A DNA stretch of 64,000 nt from Candidatus Bathyarchaeota archaeon (GTDB lineage: Archaea > Thermoproteota > Bathyarchaeia > Bathyarchaeales > Bathycorpusculaceae): positions 248,001 to 312,000 of the forward strand of contig JAOZHS010000001.1 of NCBI GenBank assembly GCA_026014745.1. The letters are read 5' to 3'. Below the pieces are notes generated by a model, which was given only the letters and a program-made list of their open reading frames with translations, ran no database searches and had not been told where the DNA came from. Shown piece after piece: positions 53,646 to 62,411 of the stretch. Position numbers and translations under genes: made by a program. Each line of letters opens with the position of its first letter. Positions within the stretch are counted from its first letter, which is position 1.

Positions 53646-56332
53646 GAAGTCATCCTCACATTAATTTGCGCAAGTATTTCTTTTAGTTTTCCGTTAAACG
53701 CTCTATTGGCTCTATTCCAACCGCCATGTCTACTGAAAGGAATGATTCGAAAATCGTCTTCATCCACTAGAAGATTCTGAACTAAATGATCTCTTATCAA
53801 GTTCAACCATTCCTCTTGTTCCTTTGTGAATGATTTGCCTTCGCGGAAACGCAAGAAAGCTTTGTCAACACGTTCAGCTGCATCCAACAAAGGCTCGTTT
53901 AAGGCTGCATGTCGAACCATACTAATGATATCAGCTAACTCTCGATGATATGCACGATGAAGATTGGGCTCAGTAAATCTCTCAGGGGTTGATGCTAACT
54001 TGGATTTAAGTTCACGCAATTCAAAAGTATTAAATTCTTTTGGTTTTGTCAAGAGGATATTAATCGCGTTTACGTGATCAGGGTTTTCCTTTACGAACCT
54101 CTCAAATGCTATTAAGTAGTCTTCGGGCTTCAAATCACGTCCATCGACTGTCCTGAATAATGTTTCACTAGAAACTTGATCCTCTGAATCAGAAGCTATG
54201 ACGAAGGTCTGGGGGGCTTTTGGGTAATTCTCACAGAATTTGGTGAAAAGTGGATTTCTCAAAAGCTTAATGGTCTCATCCCAATTTTCATCGAGGTTGC
54301 TAGCCAATGAAGATGCAAATGAACTAAGGGTGTTATTAACCAAGAAATCTGCTTGTGTTAGAGTACTTAGCAATAAAGCAAATTGTTCACGTCCTTCTGA
54401 CGAAATACTCTTGTCCATTCGTTGCAAACGCTTGGTCAAAACACTTGTATTGTAAGTACGATCATTGTTAGCATAAATGGATTCAATTATCTCTCTAAAT
54501 GACCTTGATGGCCTATCTGGTGGCTCAGCCGTAAATCCTGTCGAGTTTTTAAAATAATCAAGCAATGTTCCATCAAAACAATCAAACACAGTAAAATGTG
54601 TCTTGTTTATCTCGTCGCACTTACGTGTTCCCCGCCCAAGCATTTGCTCAAACAAAATACGGGATTTTACTGGTCTTAGAAAAATCAAATTCTCAATCCT
54701 TGGTACATCAATTCCTGTAGTTAACAAATCAACAGTGACAACAATTGCAGGTTCAGGGCGATTGCGGAACTTTCGAATCCATTGCAATGGACGATCTACT
54801 GTCGGACTGCCTGTAATCTTTTGGACAAAAACATCCCCTTTCCCAAACTCATCACGTAACATATTGACTAGCTCATCAGCATGACTAGTCTGAGGTAAAT
54901 CATTCACTGCAAAAAACAAAGACTTCGGAAAATGCCCGAACTCCTCCTGTTGCTTCAGAGAATACTTAGCAAATTCTTTAATAATTTTTCTATTCCTGTC
55001 AGGCGCAGTGACTTTGTCCTCCAAGTCCGCGGTTTCGTATTTGCGTTCATCCTCTAAAAACTCATACCGTGTTTCACCGGTTGCCGTATCCTTCAAACCT
55101 ACTTCTTCACCCGGCTTCAAAAACAAACCTTTCATAGTAATATCTGAATGAACTTTGACGATGTCATAATCAACCAAGAAACCCTCTTTAACCGCTCTCT
55201 CGTAATCATAACGATAGACTATATCTAAGAAATAGGCTTTGGTATGCGCAGCCGGCGTAGCAGTTAACCCAATTTTAACTGCATCAAAGTGATCAATAAC
55301 CTCGCGCCATCTACTTTCTTCAACTGAAGTATAACCTCTGTGGCATTCATCAGCAATTACACAGTCGAATGCATGAATAGGAATATTCTCAATCTTTTCT
55401 GCATCTGTCTCTTCATCAATATCTCTTCCAGGTATACCGAACATACCTTCTTTGCCAAAGAGATTGATTCGCATCCTCTGAATCGTGCAAACATAAATAA
55501 AAGCAAGATCAGTGTTTGGTTCAGTCAAATACTTCGTAGGAAGCAGTTTAGGATCAAACTTTACTTCTTCGTCTAAATCTTCAAGCCTAAACCTCTGGCT
55601 ATATACTTCGTAGGTCTTATCAAACTTTAAGCCTTTTTCAGGCTCGAAGGTTGAAAACTCTTTTACGGCTTGTGCAGCCAGCGCTTTTCGATCAACAAGA
55701 AATAGAATTCGCTTGGCATAACCTGATTTCATGAGTCTATAGACTAAAGCTGAAGCAACCCGTGTCTTGCCCGTGCCTGTAGCCATCGCAACAAGCATCC
55801 TGCGCTTATTAGATAACAATGCACGTTCAATGCTCTCAATTGCTTCTTTTTGATACTTGCGCAGTGAAGGATTATCAACCAACGTGTTTCTTAGCCACTC
55901 CTCAGGTTTTGATTTATCCCCCTCAAGGAGTTCTGCTAATGCTGACGGCGTATGAAAAGCTGCAACCTGGCGCGACCTACTACGAATATCTCTTAAATCT
56001 TGGAACCAAAAAAGTTTCCCATTGGTAGAATAAATAAAAGGAACATGAAAACCACCAAAATCAAAGTCTCTTCCTCTATATCCACGAGAGTATCTTTGCG
56101 CTTGAATCAAGACATTCTGAGGACCTAACTCAAGTTTCTTTGATTCTACAACTGCAACAGCAATTCCCTGGTCAAAGAGGACATAATCTGCTGGCCCGTT
56201 TTCTGTCTTATACTCACGAACGGCGGCTTTTTCATAAATGCATCCGTCTTTGTAATTGACAATAGGTGTCCAGCCTGCAAGACTCAAAGCTTTTTCAATA
56301 TACGTTCTTCGGGTTTCAGCTTCACTGGGCAC
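53642..56332 (-). CDS. hsdR: Type I restriction-modification motor/nuclease subunit
   Basis: 896 residues from GTG 56332 with AGGTG 7 bp upstream; the frame opens at 56368. N-terminal PD-(D/E)XK nuclease D49, E63-x-K65 with QAQRYSRG, then a SF2 motor with Walker A ATGTGKTR (near 190), DECH box, SFII motif VI GRGTRKCDE, and an EcoEI-like C-terminal domain. Cuts unmethylated DNA away from the site after translocation. First gene of the five-gene operon hsdRMS-ATPase-HNH. Confidence 0.95.
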   Translation of the reverse strand: MPSEAETRRTYIEKALSLAGWTPIVNYKDGCIYEKAAVREYKTENGPADYVLFDQGIAVAVVESKKLELGPQNVLIQAQRYSRGYRGRDFDFGGFHVPFIYSTNGKLFWFQDLRDIRSRSRQVAAFHTPSALAELLEGDKSKPEEWLRNTLVDNPSLRKYQKEAIESIERALLSNKRRMLVAMATGTGKTRVASALVYRLMKSGYAKRILFLVDRKALAAQAVKEFSTFEPEKGLKFDKTYEVYSQRFRLEDLDEEVKFDPKLLPTKYLTEPNTDLAFIYVCTIQRMRINLFGKEGMFGIPGRDIDEETDAEKIENIPIHAFDCVIADECHRGYTSVEESRWREVIDHFDAVKIGLTATPAAHTKAYFLDIVYRYDYERAVKEGFLVDYDIVKVHSDITMKGLFLKPGEEVGLKDTATGETRYEFLEDERKYETADLEDKVTAPDRNRKIIKEFAKYSLKQQEEFGHFPKSLFFAVNDLPQTSHADELVNMLRDEFGKGDVFVQKITGSPTVDRPLQWIRKFRNRPEPAIVVTVDLLTTGIDVPRIENLIFLRPVKSRILFEQMLGRGTRKCDEINKTHFTVFDCFDGTLLDYFKNSTGFTAEPPDRPSRSFREIIESIYANNDRTYNTSVLTKRLQRMDKSISSEGREQFALLLSTLTQADFLVNNTLSSFASSLASNLDENWDETIKLLRNPLFTKFCENYPKAPQTFVIASDSEDQVSSETLFRTVDGRDLKPEDYLIAFERFVKENPDHVNAINILLTKPKEFNTFELRELKSKLASTPERFTEPNLHRAYHRELADIISMVRHAALNEPLLDAAERVDKAFLRFREGKSFTKEQEEWLNLIRDHLVQNLLVDEDDFRIIPFSRHGGWNRANRAFNGKLKEILAQINVRMTS

Positions 56333-56561
56333 TAAATCACACCTGCCTATAGCTAACCATAGGAGCAAGGTAAGCGGATAAGCTTTTTGCGAACCATACC
56401 CTTTAGAGGGTTCTTCTTGCTGAAATCGAGAAGAAATTTGGAGTATTATTCAGCACTTTTATTGCCTCAGAAAGCAGGAAACCCCCTTCCTTTTAGAGTG
56501 AATCAAAAGTCTAGCAAGACTTAAAACTTCTGAGCACCAAACCAAGATTGGTGTTTCCGAG

Positions 56562-57488
56562 ATGACAATAAGTAGACTTAAGCGTGTACCGCTTCGGGTG
56601 GTTTGGAAAAATGAGGAAAAAGACTTCACTCCTTGGCTCCAGAAAAATCTTGATGTTCTAAGCGAAGCTATGGGAATGGAATTGTCTCCAGGTGAAAGAG
56701 AAGCATCAGTTGGGAAAGCTTTTGAGGCTGACCTTTTAGCTGAAGGCACTGATGGCGACTTAGTGGTTATCGAAAACCAGTTTGGAAAGAGCGATCATGA
56801 TCACTTAGGAAAAATCCTTACGTATTTGGTAAACTTAAATGCCAAAACAGCCATCTGGATTTGCGAGAATCCACAGCCAGAGCACATGGAAGCGATTGAC
56901 TGGTTAAACAAAAGTTCTGCTGCAGACATTTCCTTTTATTTGGTAAGATTGGAAGCTTTTCAAGTTGGCGACTCTCAAGACGTTGGTCCTCACTTTTCAA
57001 TAGTCTCAGAACCAAGTAGCCAAATCAAAGAAGCGGGCGAAACTGTGGAAGAACTTGCAGAAAGACATGTGAAGCGGCGCCAATTCTGGACCCAACTTCT
57101 TCCAGAAAGCAACAAAAAAACACAATTATTCTCAAATATCTCAGCGAGCAAAGATCATTGGATTTCGGCGGGCGCTGGAATTAGTGGAGTTGTTTATCAA
57201 TATCTAATCTTGAAAGATGGCGCCAGAGTTCAACTTGCAATTGAAGGATCTGATCAGAATAGGAACAAGGCAATTTTTGACGGCCTTTCTAGTGTGAAAG
57301 ACCTAATAGAGAAAGACTTTGGCGAACAACTAGCTTGGAACCGACTAGATAACAAGAAAGCGTCTTATATCACAAAAAGTGTCATCGACAAAGGGCTTAG
57401 AGATAAAGAGGAATGGCCTAAAATAATTGAGAAACTTGTCGAAGAAATGGTGAGGTTGGAAAAAGCTATATCGCCTCACCTAAAGTAA
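56562..57488 (+). CDS. DUF4268-type protein with PD-(D/E)XK-like domain
   Basis: 308 residues. Residues 50-100 hold a nuclease-like core: D57, then E71-N-Q73 (LVVIENQFG) with the helix HLGKILTYLV. The C-terminal 150 residues (HVKRRQFWTQLLP, ISGVVYQYLILKDGARVQLAIEG) match the DUF4268 pattern. Found often near restriction genes. K-to-Q change in ExK is seen in some active PD-(D/E)XK enzymes. Divergent from hsdR; 193-bp gap with nothing else seen. Confidence 0.72.
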   Translation: MTISRLKRVPLRVVWKNEEKDFTPWLQKNLDVLSEAMGMELSPGEREASVGKAFEADLLAEGTDGDLVVIENQFGKSDHDHLGKILTYLVNLNAKTAIWICENPQPEHMEAIDWLNKSSAADISFYLVRLEAFQVGDSQDVGPHFSIVSEPSSQIKEAGETVEELAERHVKRRQFWTQLLPESNKKTQLFSNISASKDHWISAGAGISGVVYQYLILKDGARVQLAIEGSDQNRNKAIFDGLSSVKDLIEKDFGEQLAWNRLDNKKASYITKSVIDKGLRDKEEWPKIIEKLVEEMVRLEKAISPHLK

Positions 57489-57634
57489 TCAATTGGAAAA
57501 CCAATTGCTGTATTGAAAGGGCGAATGTTTTGTCATTTCAGAATTGCGTGAAATGTATTCTGATTTTCTAAAGAAGCTACTTCATGATAAAGCTTATCAC
57601 TGCAAAGGCTGAATAATAAACTAAGGCGACACCT

Positions 57635-58567
57635 ATGCCAAAAGCTGCAAAAATATCCTTTATTAATTTCAAGGGAGGAGTCGCAAAGACCACAACCGCT
57701 GTAAACTTCGCTGCAACACTCGCTAAAAGAGGTTACAGCACTCTTCTCGTGGACCTTGATCCACAATCTAACAGTACTCAATGGTTGCTTGGGGAAAAAA
57801 GAGGCACGCAGAGAATACAAAGCGAGCCAACAAAAACAGTTAATCAACTATTTCTTGATAGAGCTCAAAAAACAACCAAATTCAGATTCGCAGATGCTGT
57901 TGTTAGCGCCGTTGCCCAAAACAATTCGGGTCTTTCTCTGACGCCAAATCTCGACTTGCTCCCAAACACATACCGCGCAATTAAACTAGAACAAGAGTTG
58001 AGTGCGAAAGGGATTGCAACTGACGAGATTTTAAAGTTTCAGCTTGAAAATGTCCAAAACAACTACAAATTCATTGTTTTTGACTGTCCACCAAATATAT
58101 ACAGAACTACTCAGAACGCATTAATTTTCTCAAATTACTTCATAATCCCGGTATATCCAGACTACTTTGCGGAATCAGGTCTTCAGATTCTATGTCAACA
58201 GATTGATGATGATTGGTGCGATATTGGTCATCACTCAGATGATGACCTCGAACTGTTGGGCGTTATTATAACAAGAATAAAAGAGGGTGCCACGCTCGAC
58301 CGTTCAAAACGGGTCACGCTAGAAAGAAGATTAAAGGGGTTAAAAAATGATCCTGCGATAAAAAATCACAATATATTTGCCCAAGCTGAAGTTTTCGAAC
58401 CATATTTCAACGATACAGTAGAAGTGGCAAGATCAATAGACGAATTTACTCCAACAATTTACCATAAGAAGTCTTATCCACCCATTAAAACATACATCGA
58501 ACGGATGGACAGATTCGTCGATGATGTTATCCGAAAAGTTCACGTGAGATTTCCGTGGGCTAAATAA
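57635..58567 (+). CDS. ParA-type P-loop ATPase
   Basis: 310 residues. Deviant Walker A KGGVAKTT at residues 13-20, switch LVDLDPQSN, Walker B FIVFDCPPN. Standard ParA/MinD-like fold with an insertion of unknown role around 65-100 and a C-terminal extension (YIERMDRFVDDVIRKVHVRF). No ParB or centromere-like repeats are near. It begins a three-gene cassette with 58584 and the nuclease at 58972, with gaps of 16 and 4 bp. It may move or recruit the nuclease rather than segregate DNA. Confidence 0.88.
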   Translation: MPKAAKISFINFKGGVAKTTTAVNFAATLAKRGYSTLLVDLDPQSNSTQWLLGEKRGTQRIQSEPTKTVNQLFLDRAQKTTKFRFADAVVSAVAQNNSGLSLTPNLDLLPNTYRAIKLEQELSAKGIATDEILKFQLENVQNNYKFIVFDCPPNIYRTTQNALIFSNYFIIPVYPDYFAESGLQILCQQIDDDWCDIGHHSDDDLELLGVIITRIKEGATLDRSKRVTLERRLKGLKNDPAIKNHNIFAQAEVFEPYFNDTVEVARSIDEFTPTIYHKKSYPPIKTYIERMDRFVDDVIRKVHVRFPWAK

Positions 58568-58583
58568 TATTGGAGGCATAGCC

Positions 58584-58967
58584 TTGAGCATGGATAAAAA
58601 AGAAAGGACATTATTCAGAAAGTTATCAGAAATTACGTCCCTAATCGCAAGCAATGTTAATGAGAAAAACTTTGGCACAGTCTGTTCATTAATTGAGAAG
58701 CTGGAAACCGATCTATCCGAAACTTTCAAAGATTCAAAATGTGAGAGTATACCGATCTGGAGAAGCTTCTCGAATATGACTGAGGATGAAATTCGAAGAG
58801 AATTTAGTGATATACAAAAATACCCAGATATAAAATCCATAAAACTTGCAGTCAAGGGCTTTTTGGAAATGCGTAAAGTATCAAAAGTGAAAACGAGAGA
58901 AACTCTTATCGACCATATAATTGAAACTTACAGCAAAAGGCAACACCTCGGAGAACTTGGCAGGTAA
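58584..58967 (+). CDS. Small helical protein of the ParA-nuclease cassette
   Basis: 127 residues from TTG 58584, which has GGAGG 7 bp upstream (ATG 58590 is too far from it for best spacing). Highly charged and helical (LFRKLSEITSLIASNV, DIQKYPDIKSIKLAVKGFLEMRK), no known domain. Placed between ParA and nuclease genes, it may be an adaptor or regulator. No family recognised. Confidence 0.6.
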   Translation: MSMDKKERTLFRKLSEITSLIASNVNEKNFGTVCSLIEKLETDLSETFKDSKCESIPIWRSFSNMTEDEIRREFSDIQKYPDIKSIKLAVKGFLEMRKVSKVKTRETLIDHIIETYSKRQHLGELGR

Positions 58968-58971
58968 AATC

Positions 58972-59460
58972 GTGAAACCGAGGAGAGAGTACGATGTTCA
59001 CGATATAATTTCGGCCTATCCTTACTTCCTGGGGTTGAAATATGCTTCGATGCAGGTAACTCATGAAAAGATTTATCCCAATAGAAAAAGATCTGACTTT
59101 GTATTCTCTGACGACCAAGAGGTAATCATGGTTGAAGTTAAGAAAGGGTATATTGATTCTGCAATGCTGGATCAGGCATTTCAATATATGAATGAGGAAA
59201 AGAAACAGCGTAAGAATAAAAAACTTGAAGGAATTTTAATAGGTCTTCCGGCCAGAAATCCAGAATTGGATGCTTTGATCGCCTCAAGTGAATTTAATTT
59301 CTCAAAAAAATATTTAGGAATAGATGTTCCAACTAATGTTGAACAGATTAAGTTTTGTGCAGAAACAAATTGTCGCAAAGCTAATTGGTACTATAACAGC
59401 ATATGCCAGTACTGTGGCTCTAGTAATTTTATTCGCGACCCGTTCGCCTTTTCTCGATAG
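58972..59460 (+). CDS. PD-(D/E)XK nuclease with C-terminal zinc finger
   Basis: 162 residues from GTG 58972 with AGGT 7 bp upstream, 4 bp after the upstream stop; a TTG at 58921 lies in the previous gene. Nuclease core: D42 (RSDFVFS), E55-V-K57 (IMVEVKKG) and Q68-x3-Y72, the RecB-like set. C-terminal Cys pairs CAETNC and CQYC form a zinc finger. It would cut DNA; with ParA ATPase and the small protein it makes a cassette I do not know as a named system. Confidence 0.78.
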   Translation: MKPRREYDVHDIISAYPYFLGLKYASMQVTHEKIYPNRKRSDFVFSDDQEVIMVEVKKGYIDSAMLDQAFQYMNEEKKQRKNKKLEGILIGLPARNPELDALIASSEFNFSKKYLGIDVPTNVEQIKFCAETNCRKANWYYNSICQYCGSSNFIRDPFAFSR

Positions 59461-59726
59461 GAGTAGACACTGTGAGATCTCATTTTGAGGTTCGACTCAT
59501 CAAGCTAAAATTTTGATAAATTTGGTAATTATTAAAATGTAAAAAAGTCGCTCTCACACACAATTCCTATACTTTCTTTTAACGTTGAGTGGTTAATGAA
59601 CCTTCTAAAAGAGGGCAATGGCAACAAGTTCTGCGCTGGTCTCTAAAAGTACATGTTTTCACGGCATAACAGTCAAGATAGCGGTTTAGGTAGTTTTTGG
59701 TGGGTTAGTACATAGTTAGCATTGGG
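59461..59726. other. Intergenic region, nothing supported
   Basis: Between convergent genes. A-rich and T-rich runs but no coding frame, tRNA or clear hairpin that I can support. A TGAGGTTCGACTCA piece resembles a tRNA T arm but no other arm is present. Confidence 0.4.
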
Positions 59727-61073
59727 TTAAGACATCTTCTGTTTTCTCGAGGATAGGTCAGACTTTAGCATAATATTAGCTAATGAGTGAACGTCTAGCT
59801 GGGTTTCGTCGAGCAAATCAAGTTTTTGCTCCATAAGAAAAGCCCGCATTTCATATTTTGCGATTTTCTTCATGTCTTTGGTTTTTGCCCATGAAGCGCA
59901 CGCGCTAGCGATGGATTGTACATTATCTTTTTCATTCGCCAGCCGTTGTTCTCTTGACTTTGTTTTTTCCTCTTGGATTAGAATCCGTGCCTGAGTAAAT
60001 GCCTTGTCGAGCTTCTCTTCGGTTTCTCTAGAGAATCTGCCCTGACCTTCTTTTGTTCTTCGAAATTGTTGGAAGACTTCCCAGAAGTTAGAAGCTGCAT
60101 ACTGTAGATCCATTCTTGGGAATTCTTTGTGAATAAAATTCAGAGCTTGTTTTGCTATGGCTTCAGGTTCTTCCTGCAAAACGATTTCTTGGGTTTCAGA
60201 ACCTTGAGAAAATGCTTTTTGTTCGTGCTTTTTCTGGTCGATTTCGCGTTTCATCAACTCTTCTAGAACCAAAGATTTGGCAATCCGAATTTTTCGCTGC
60301 TCCTCATTAGGTAGCGTAAATTCTTCTAAGCCATTTGTAAGATAAAAAAGCTCGAAAAGTTTGTAGGGATTTGAACTAAGAAAACTCCTTTGGGTATTGT
60401 CCCTAACATCCAAACTCTCTAAAATCTTTTGGGCTATGCTTTCAGGTGTTCCATCTGAAATAAACGAAGGGACTTCAAACTTTTCAGCGTCCACTATCTC
60501 GTGCTGAATGTTTTTATTAATTATTTCAGGCTGTTCGATGATCTGGTCTGATTTATTTTCTTTTTCCTGACGGTTTTCCTCGGCGTTGGGTTGTTTTCGT
60601 CCATGGCTGAGGGGATTTGTTTCTGAGGAATTGCTCTTTTTTTCTCTTTCAATTTTTTCCAGTTCTCTATCGACCAATGCCTGTAGAAGTTCCAATTTGA
60701 GTGTACCAGCGGTGGACAACTGATTCAATTCGATTTTCCCATTATCGAATAGGTACAATTCACAAATTAATGCGGGGATTGGAACGCCTTTGTCAAGGTA
60801 TTCTTTTTTTGCGTAATCTATTATGTCTTTCATGATTTCCTCCGTTGTTCGATTCCTTATCAACTCTGGATCTTCAGGCTCGTTTGGAATCTGGCATTCT
60901 TTTTCAATAAAGCTCAAATCGGGCTTTGGTGTGTTTTCCGCATTTAACGGCAAATCACCTGTTTCTGGTACGTCTTCTCCAAGAAATTTGAAAATCAGGC
61001 ACATATCTTCCTTAAACATAACGCATTTTTGTTTTATGCATGATTCTTTTAGGAAAGGACAAACGCCGGACAT
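59727..61073 (-). CDS. Unrecognised protein with N-terminal four-cysteine motif
   Basis: 448 residues from ATG 61073 with GGAGA 7 bp upstream (TTG 61100 with AGGAG is an equal rival). The first 30 residues carry C5, C12, C17 and C25 (CPFLKESC, then KC, MC), a possible small metal site. The rest is helical, charged and poorly structured in the middle (Glu/Lys/Gln/Asn-rich, 140-190), with three similar stretches PESIAQKIL, PEAIAKQAL and TEEIMKDII. No membrane segment. No family recognised. First of several unknown genes on the right side of the island. Confidence 0.6.
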   Translation of the reverse strand: MSGVCPFLKESCIKQKCVMFKEDMCLIFKFLGEDVPETGDLPLNAENTPKPDLSFIEKECQIPNEPEDPELIRNRTTEEIMKDIIDYAKKEYLDKGVPIPALICELYLFDNGKIELNQLSTAGTLKLELLQALVDRELEKIEREKKSNSSETNPLSHGRKQPNAEENRQEKENKSDQIIEQPEIINKNIQHEIVDAEKFEVPSFISDGTPESIAQKILESLDVRDNTQRSFLSSNPYKLFELFYLTNGLEEFTLPNEEQRKIRIAKSLVLEELMKREIDQKKHEQKAFSQGSETQEIVLQEEPEAIAKQALNFIHKEFPRMDLQYAASNFWEVFQQFRRTKEGQGRFSRETEEKLDKAFTQARILIQEEKTKSREQRLANEKDNVQSIASACASWAKTKDMKKIAKYEMRAFLMEQKLDLLDETQLDVHSLANIMLKSDLSSRKQKMS

Positions 61074-61198
61074 TATTAGTTCTCCATTGGTTTGGTTCAA
61101 GTTAATCTCTCCTATGGTATAACAATTACTTATAATTACTTACAAATACAGATAATCCCTAAACATGACTTCGTTAATACGAGTTTAGCAGGATTTAG

Positions 61199-61357
61199 AT
61201 GGCGAAACTCAAATTGACGGTAACGCTGGCGCCTGATTTGATTCGGTGGATTGACGTGGAAGTCAAACAGGGCCACTTTGCTGATAGAAGTCATGCGATT
61301 CAATTCTCCTTGATGAAAACTAAAGAATTAATTGATAAGGGGCAGATCAAGTTTTAA
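61199..61357 (+). CDS. Small ribbon-helix-helix protein
   Basis: 52 residues (ATG 61199): MAKLKLTVTLAPDLIRWID with DRSHAIQFSLMKTKELI, a CopG/Arc-type fold. Divergent from the four-cysteine gene across a TATA-rich 98-bp region, so it may regulate that gene. Its 3' end overlaps the convergent coiled-coil gene by 11 bp. Confidence 0.75.
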   Translation: MAKLKLTVTLAPDLIRWIDVEVKQGHFADRSHAIQFSLMKTKELIDKGQIKF

Positions 61358-62408
61358 GTCTCCCAATTAACTGGAAAAATAATTCCAGGTTGTTTATTGT
61401 TGAATTGCTTATTTTGAGAGGATAGGTTTTGTAGTAGAATTCCGCCTCTAGGCAGAAAACTACTCCATTTAGGCCTCCTGTAAAGTTTGTAGGCGTACAA
61501 TTTACAAAAGAAACAACATAATCAAAGGCCCCTGACTGCGCTTTTTCGCATATCAGTGGAATCATGGATTCATCTTCTTTATCTTCAACGAACAGATCGG
61601 CAGTTATCCACTGTTTGCGTTCTATAAACCGCTGGCAAGCATTTATCTGGTCCTGGATACTTATCGCTGGGTTTGCTTGCGGGTTTGGGTAAACATAGAT
61701 TGCCGCTCGAGTTTTGTCGGCATCGACAGCCAATACGCCTTCGGTACTAACCGGAGGTCTTGTTAGATTAATCAGTTCATTCCAGAGACTTTCGTTTGAA
61801 TTAATCAGTTCAGTGGCACAAAGAGCGTTCTCTTCGGCATTCTTCACTATGTTTGTAGCGGCAGCTAGAAATCGAGGAGTAAGCCTTTGGTTGCTCAGGT
61901 CAGCACTCAAAAAAGAGATAGACAGATCAAGTTTTTTAAACAGTGACAGACTCTGTTTTAAAAGTCTCGCGGAATCAATGCATTTATTAGCAATTTGTTT
62001 TTCGCAATCAAGAATAGAGAAAGCACTTAGAAATGACTGATTGTCAATTTGGTTTGAGAAGGGTAGTTGTACATCAAGTAAGTTAAATTGTCGGATTTTT
62101 TTGATATGTTCTTTCCAAGCATATGTGTTTAGATTGTTAGAAAGATCATGAAGGCTTTGAAGTATAGATGGTAATCTTTCAAGTTGCTTATTAACCGAAG
62201 TAGTTTCTTTCTCTTTGCTTTCTGAAGCCTTAGTCGCCTCTTGTTGACTTTCTGTACTTGCTTCGATTTTTCCTTCAATTATTGTCACCACAGTTGTCCT
62301 GAGGTCTGACGAGAGTTTTGTAACGGCTTCAGATTGTTTCAATGCCCATTTTCGAAAGTTCTGAGTTTGCTTATGATATTCAACCAGTTCAGCTAACTTA
62401 TTTTCCAC
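61347..62408 (-). CDS. Coiled coil fused to a degenerate serine-recombinase-like domain
   Basis: 353 residues from GTG 62408 with GGAGG 8 bp upstream. Residues 1-220 are helical with a Ser/Lys/Glu/Thr-rich coiled region. From about residue 230, RAAIYVYPNPQANPA, SIQDQINACQRFIERKQW and AQSGAFDYVVSF follow the resolvase N-terminal pattern AIYxRxSxxxQ...Q...C...; the catalytic Ser and the nearby Arg are Asn and Tyr here. So it may keep the fold without recombination. No DNA-binding resolvase C-domain follows. The match is by eye; a profile search is needed. Confidence 0.5.
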   Translation of the reverse strand: MENKLAELVEYHKQTQNFRKWALKQSEAVTKLSSDLRTTVVTIIEGKIEASTESQQEATKASESKEKETTSVNKQLERLPSILQSLHDLSNNLNTYAWKEHIKKIRQFNLLDVQLPFSNQIDNQSFLSAFSILDCEKQIANKCIDSARLLKQSLSLFKKLDLSISFLSADLSNQRLTPRFLAAATNIVKNAEENALCATELINSNESLWNELINLTRPPVSTEGVLAVDADKTRAAIYVYPNPQANPAISIQDQINACQRFIERKQWITADLFVEDKEDESMIPLICEKAQSGAFDYVVSFVNCTPTNFTGGLNGVVFCLEAEFYYKTYPLKISNSTINNLELFFQLIGRLKT

Positions 62409-62411
62409 AGA

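Noticed and set aside
57635-58567. ParA gene as part of a plasmid partition locus
   Set aside because: No ParB-like gene or iteron-type centromere repeats next to it; the partner is a nuclease.
59485-59505. T-arm-like TGAGGTTCGACTCA, possible tRNA fragment or att site at island border
   Set aside because: Only one arm is present, the stem has a mismatch, and no matching copy was found at the other end of the island.
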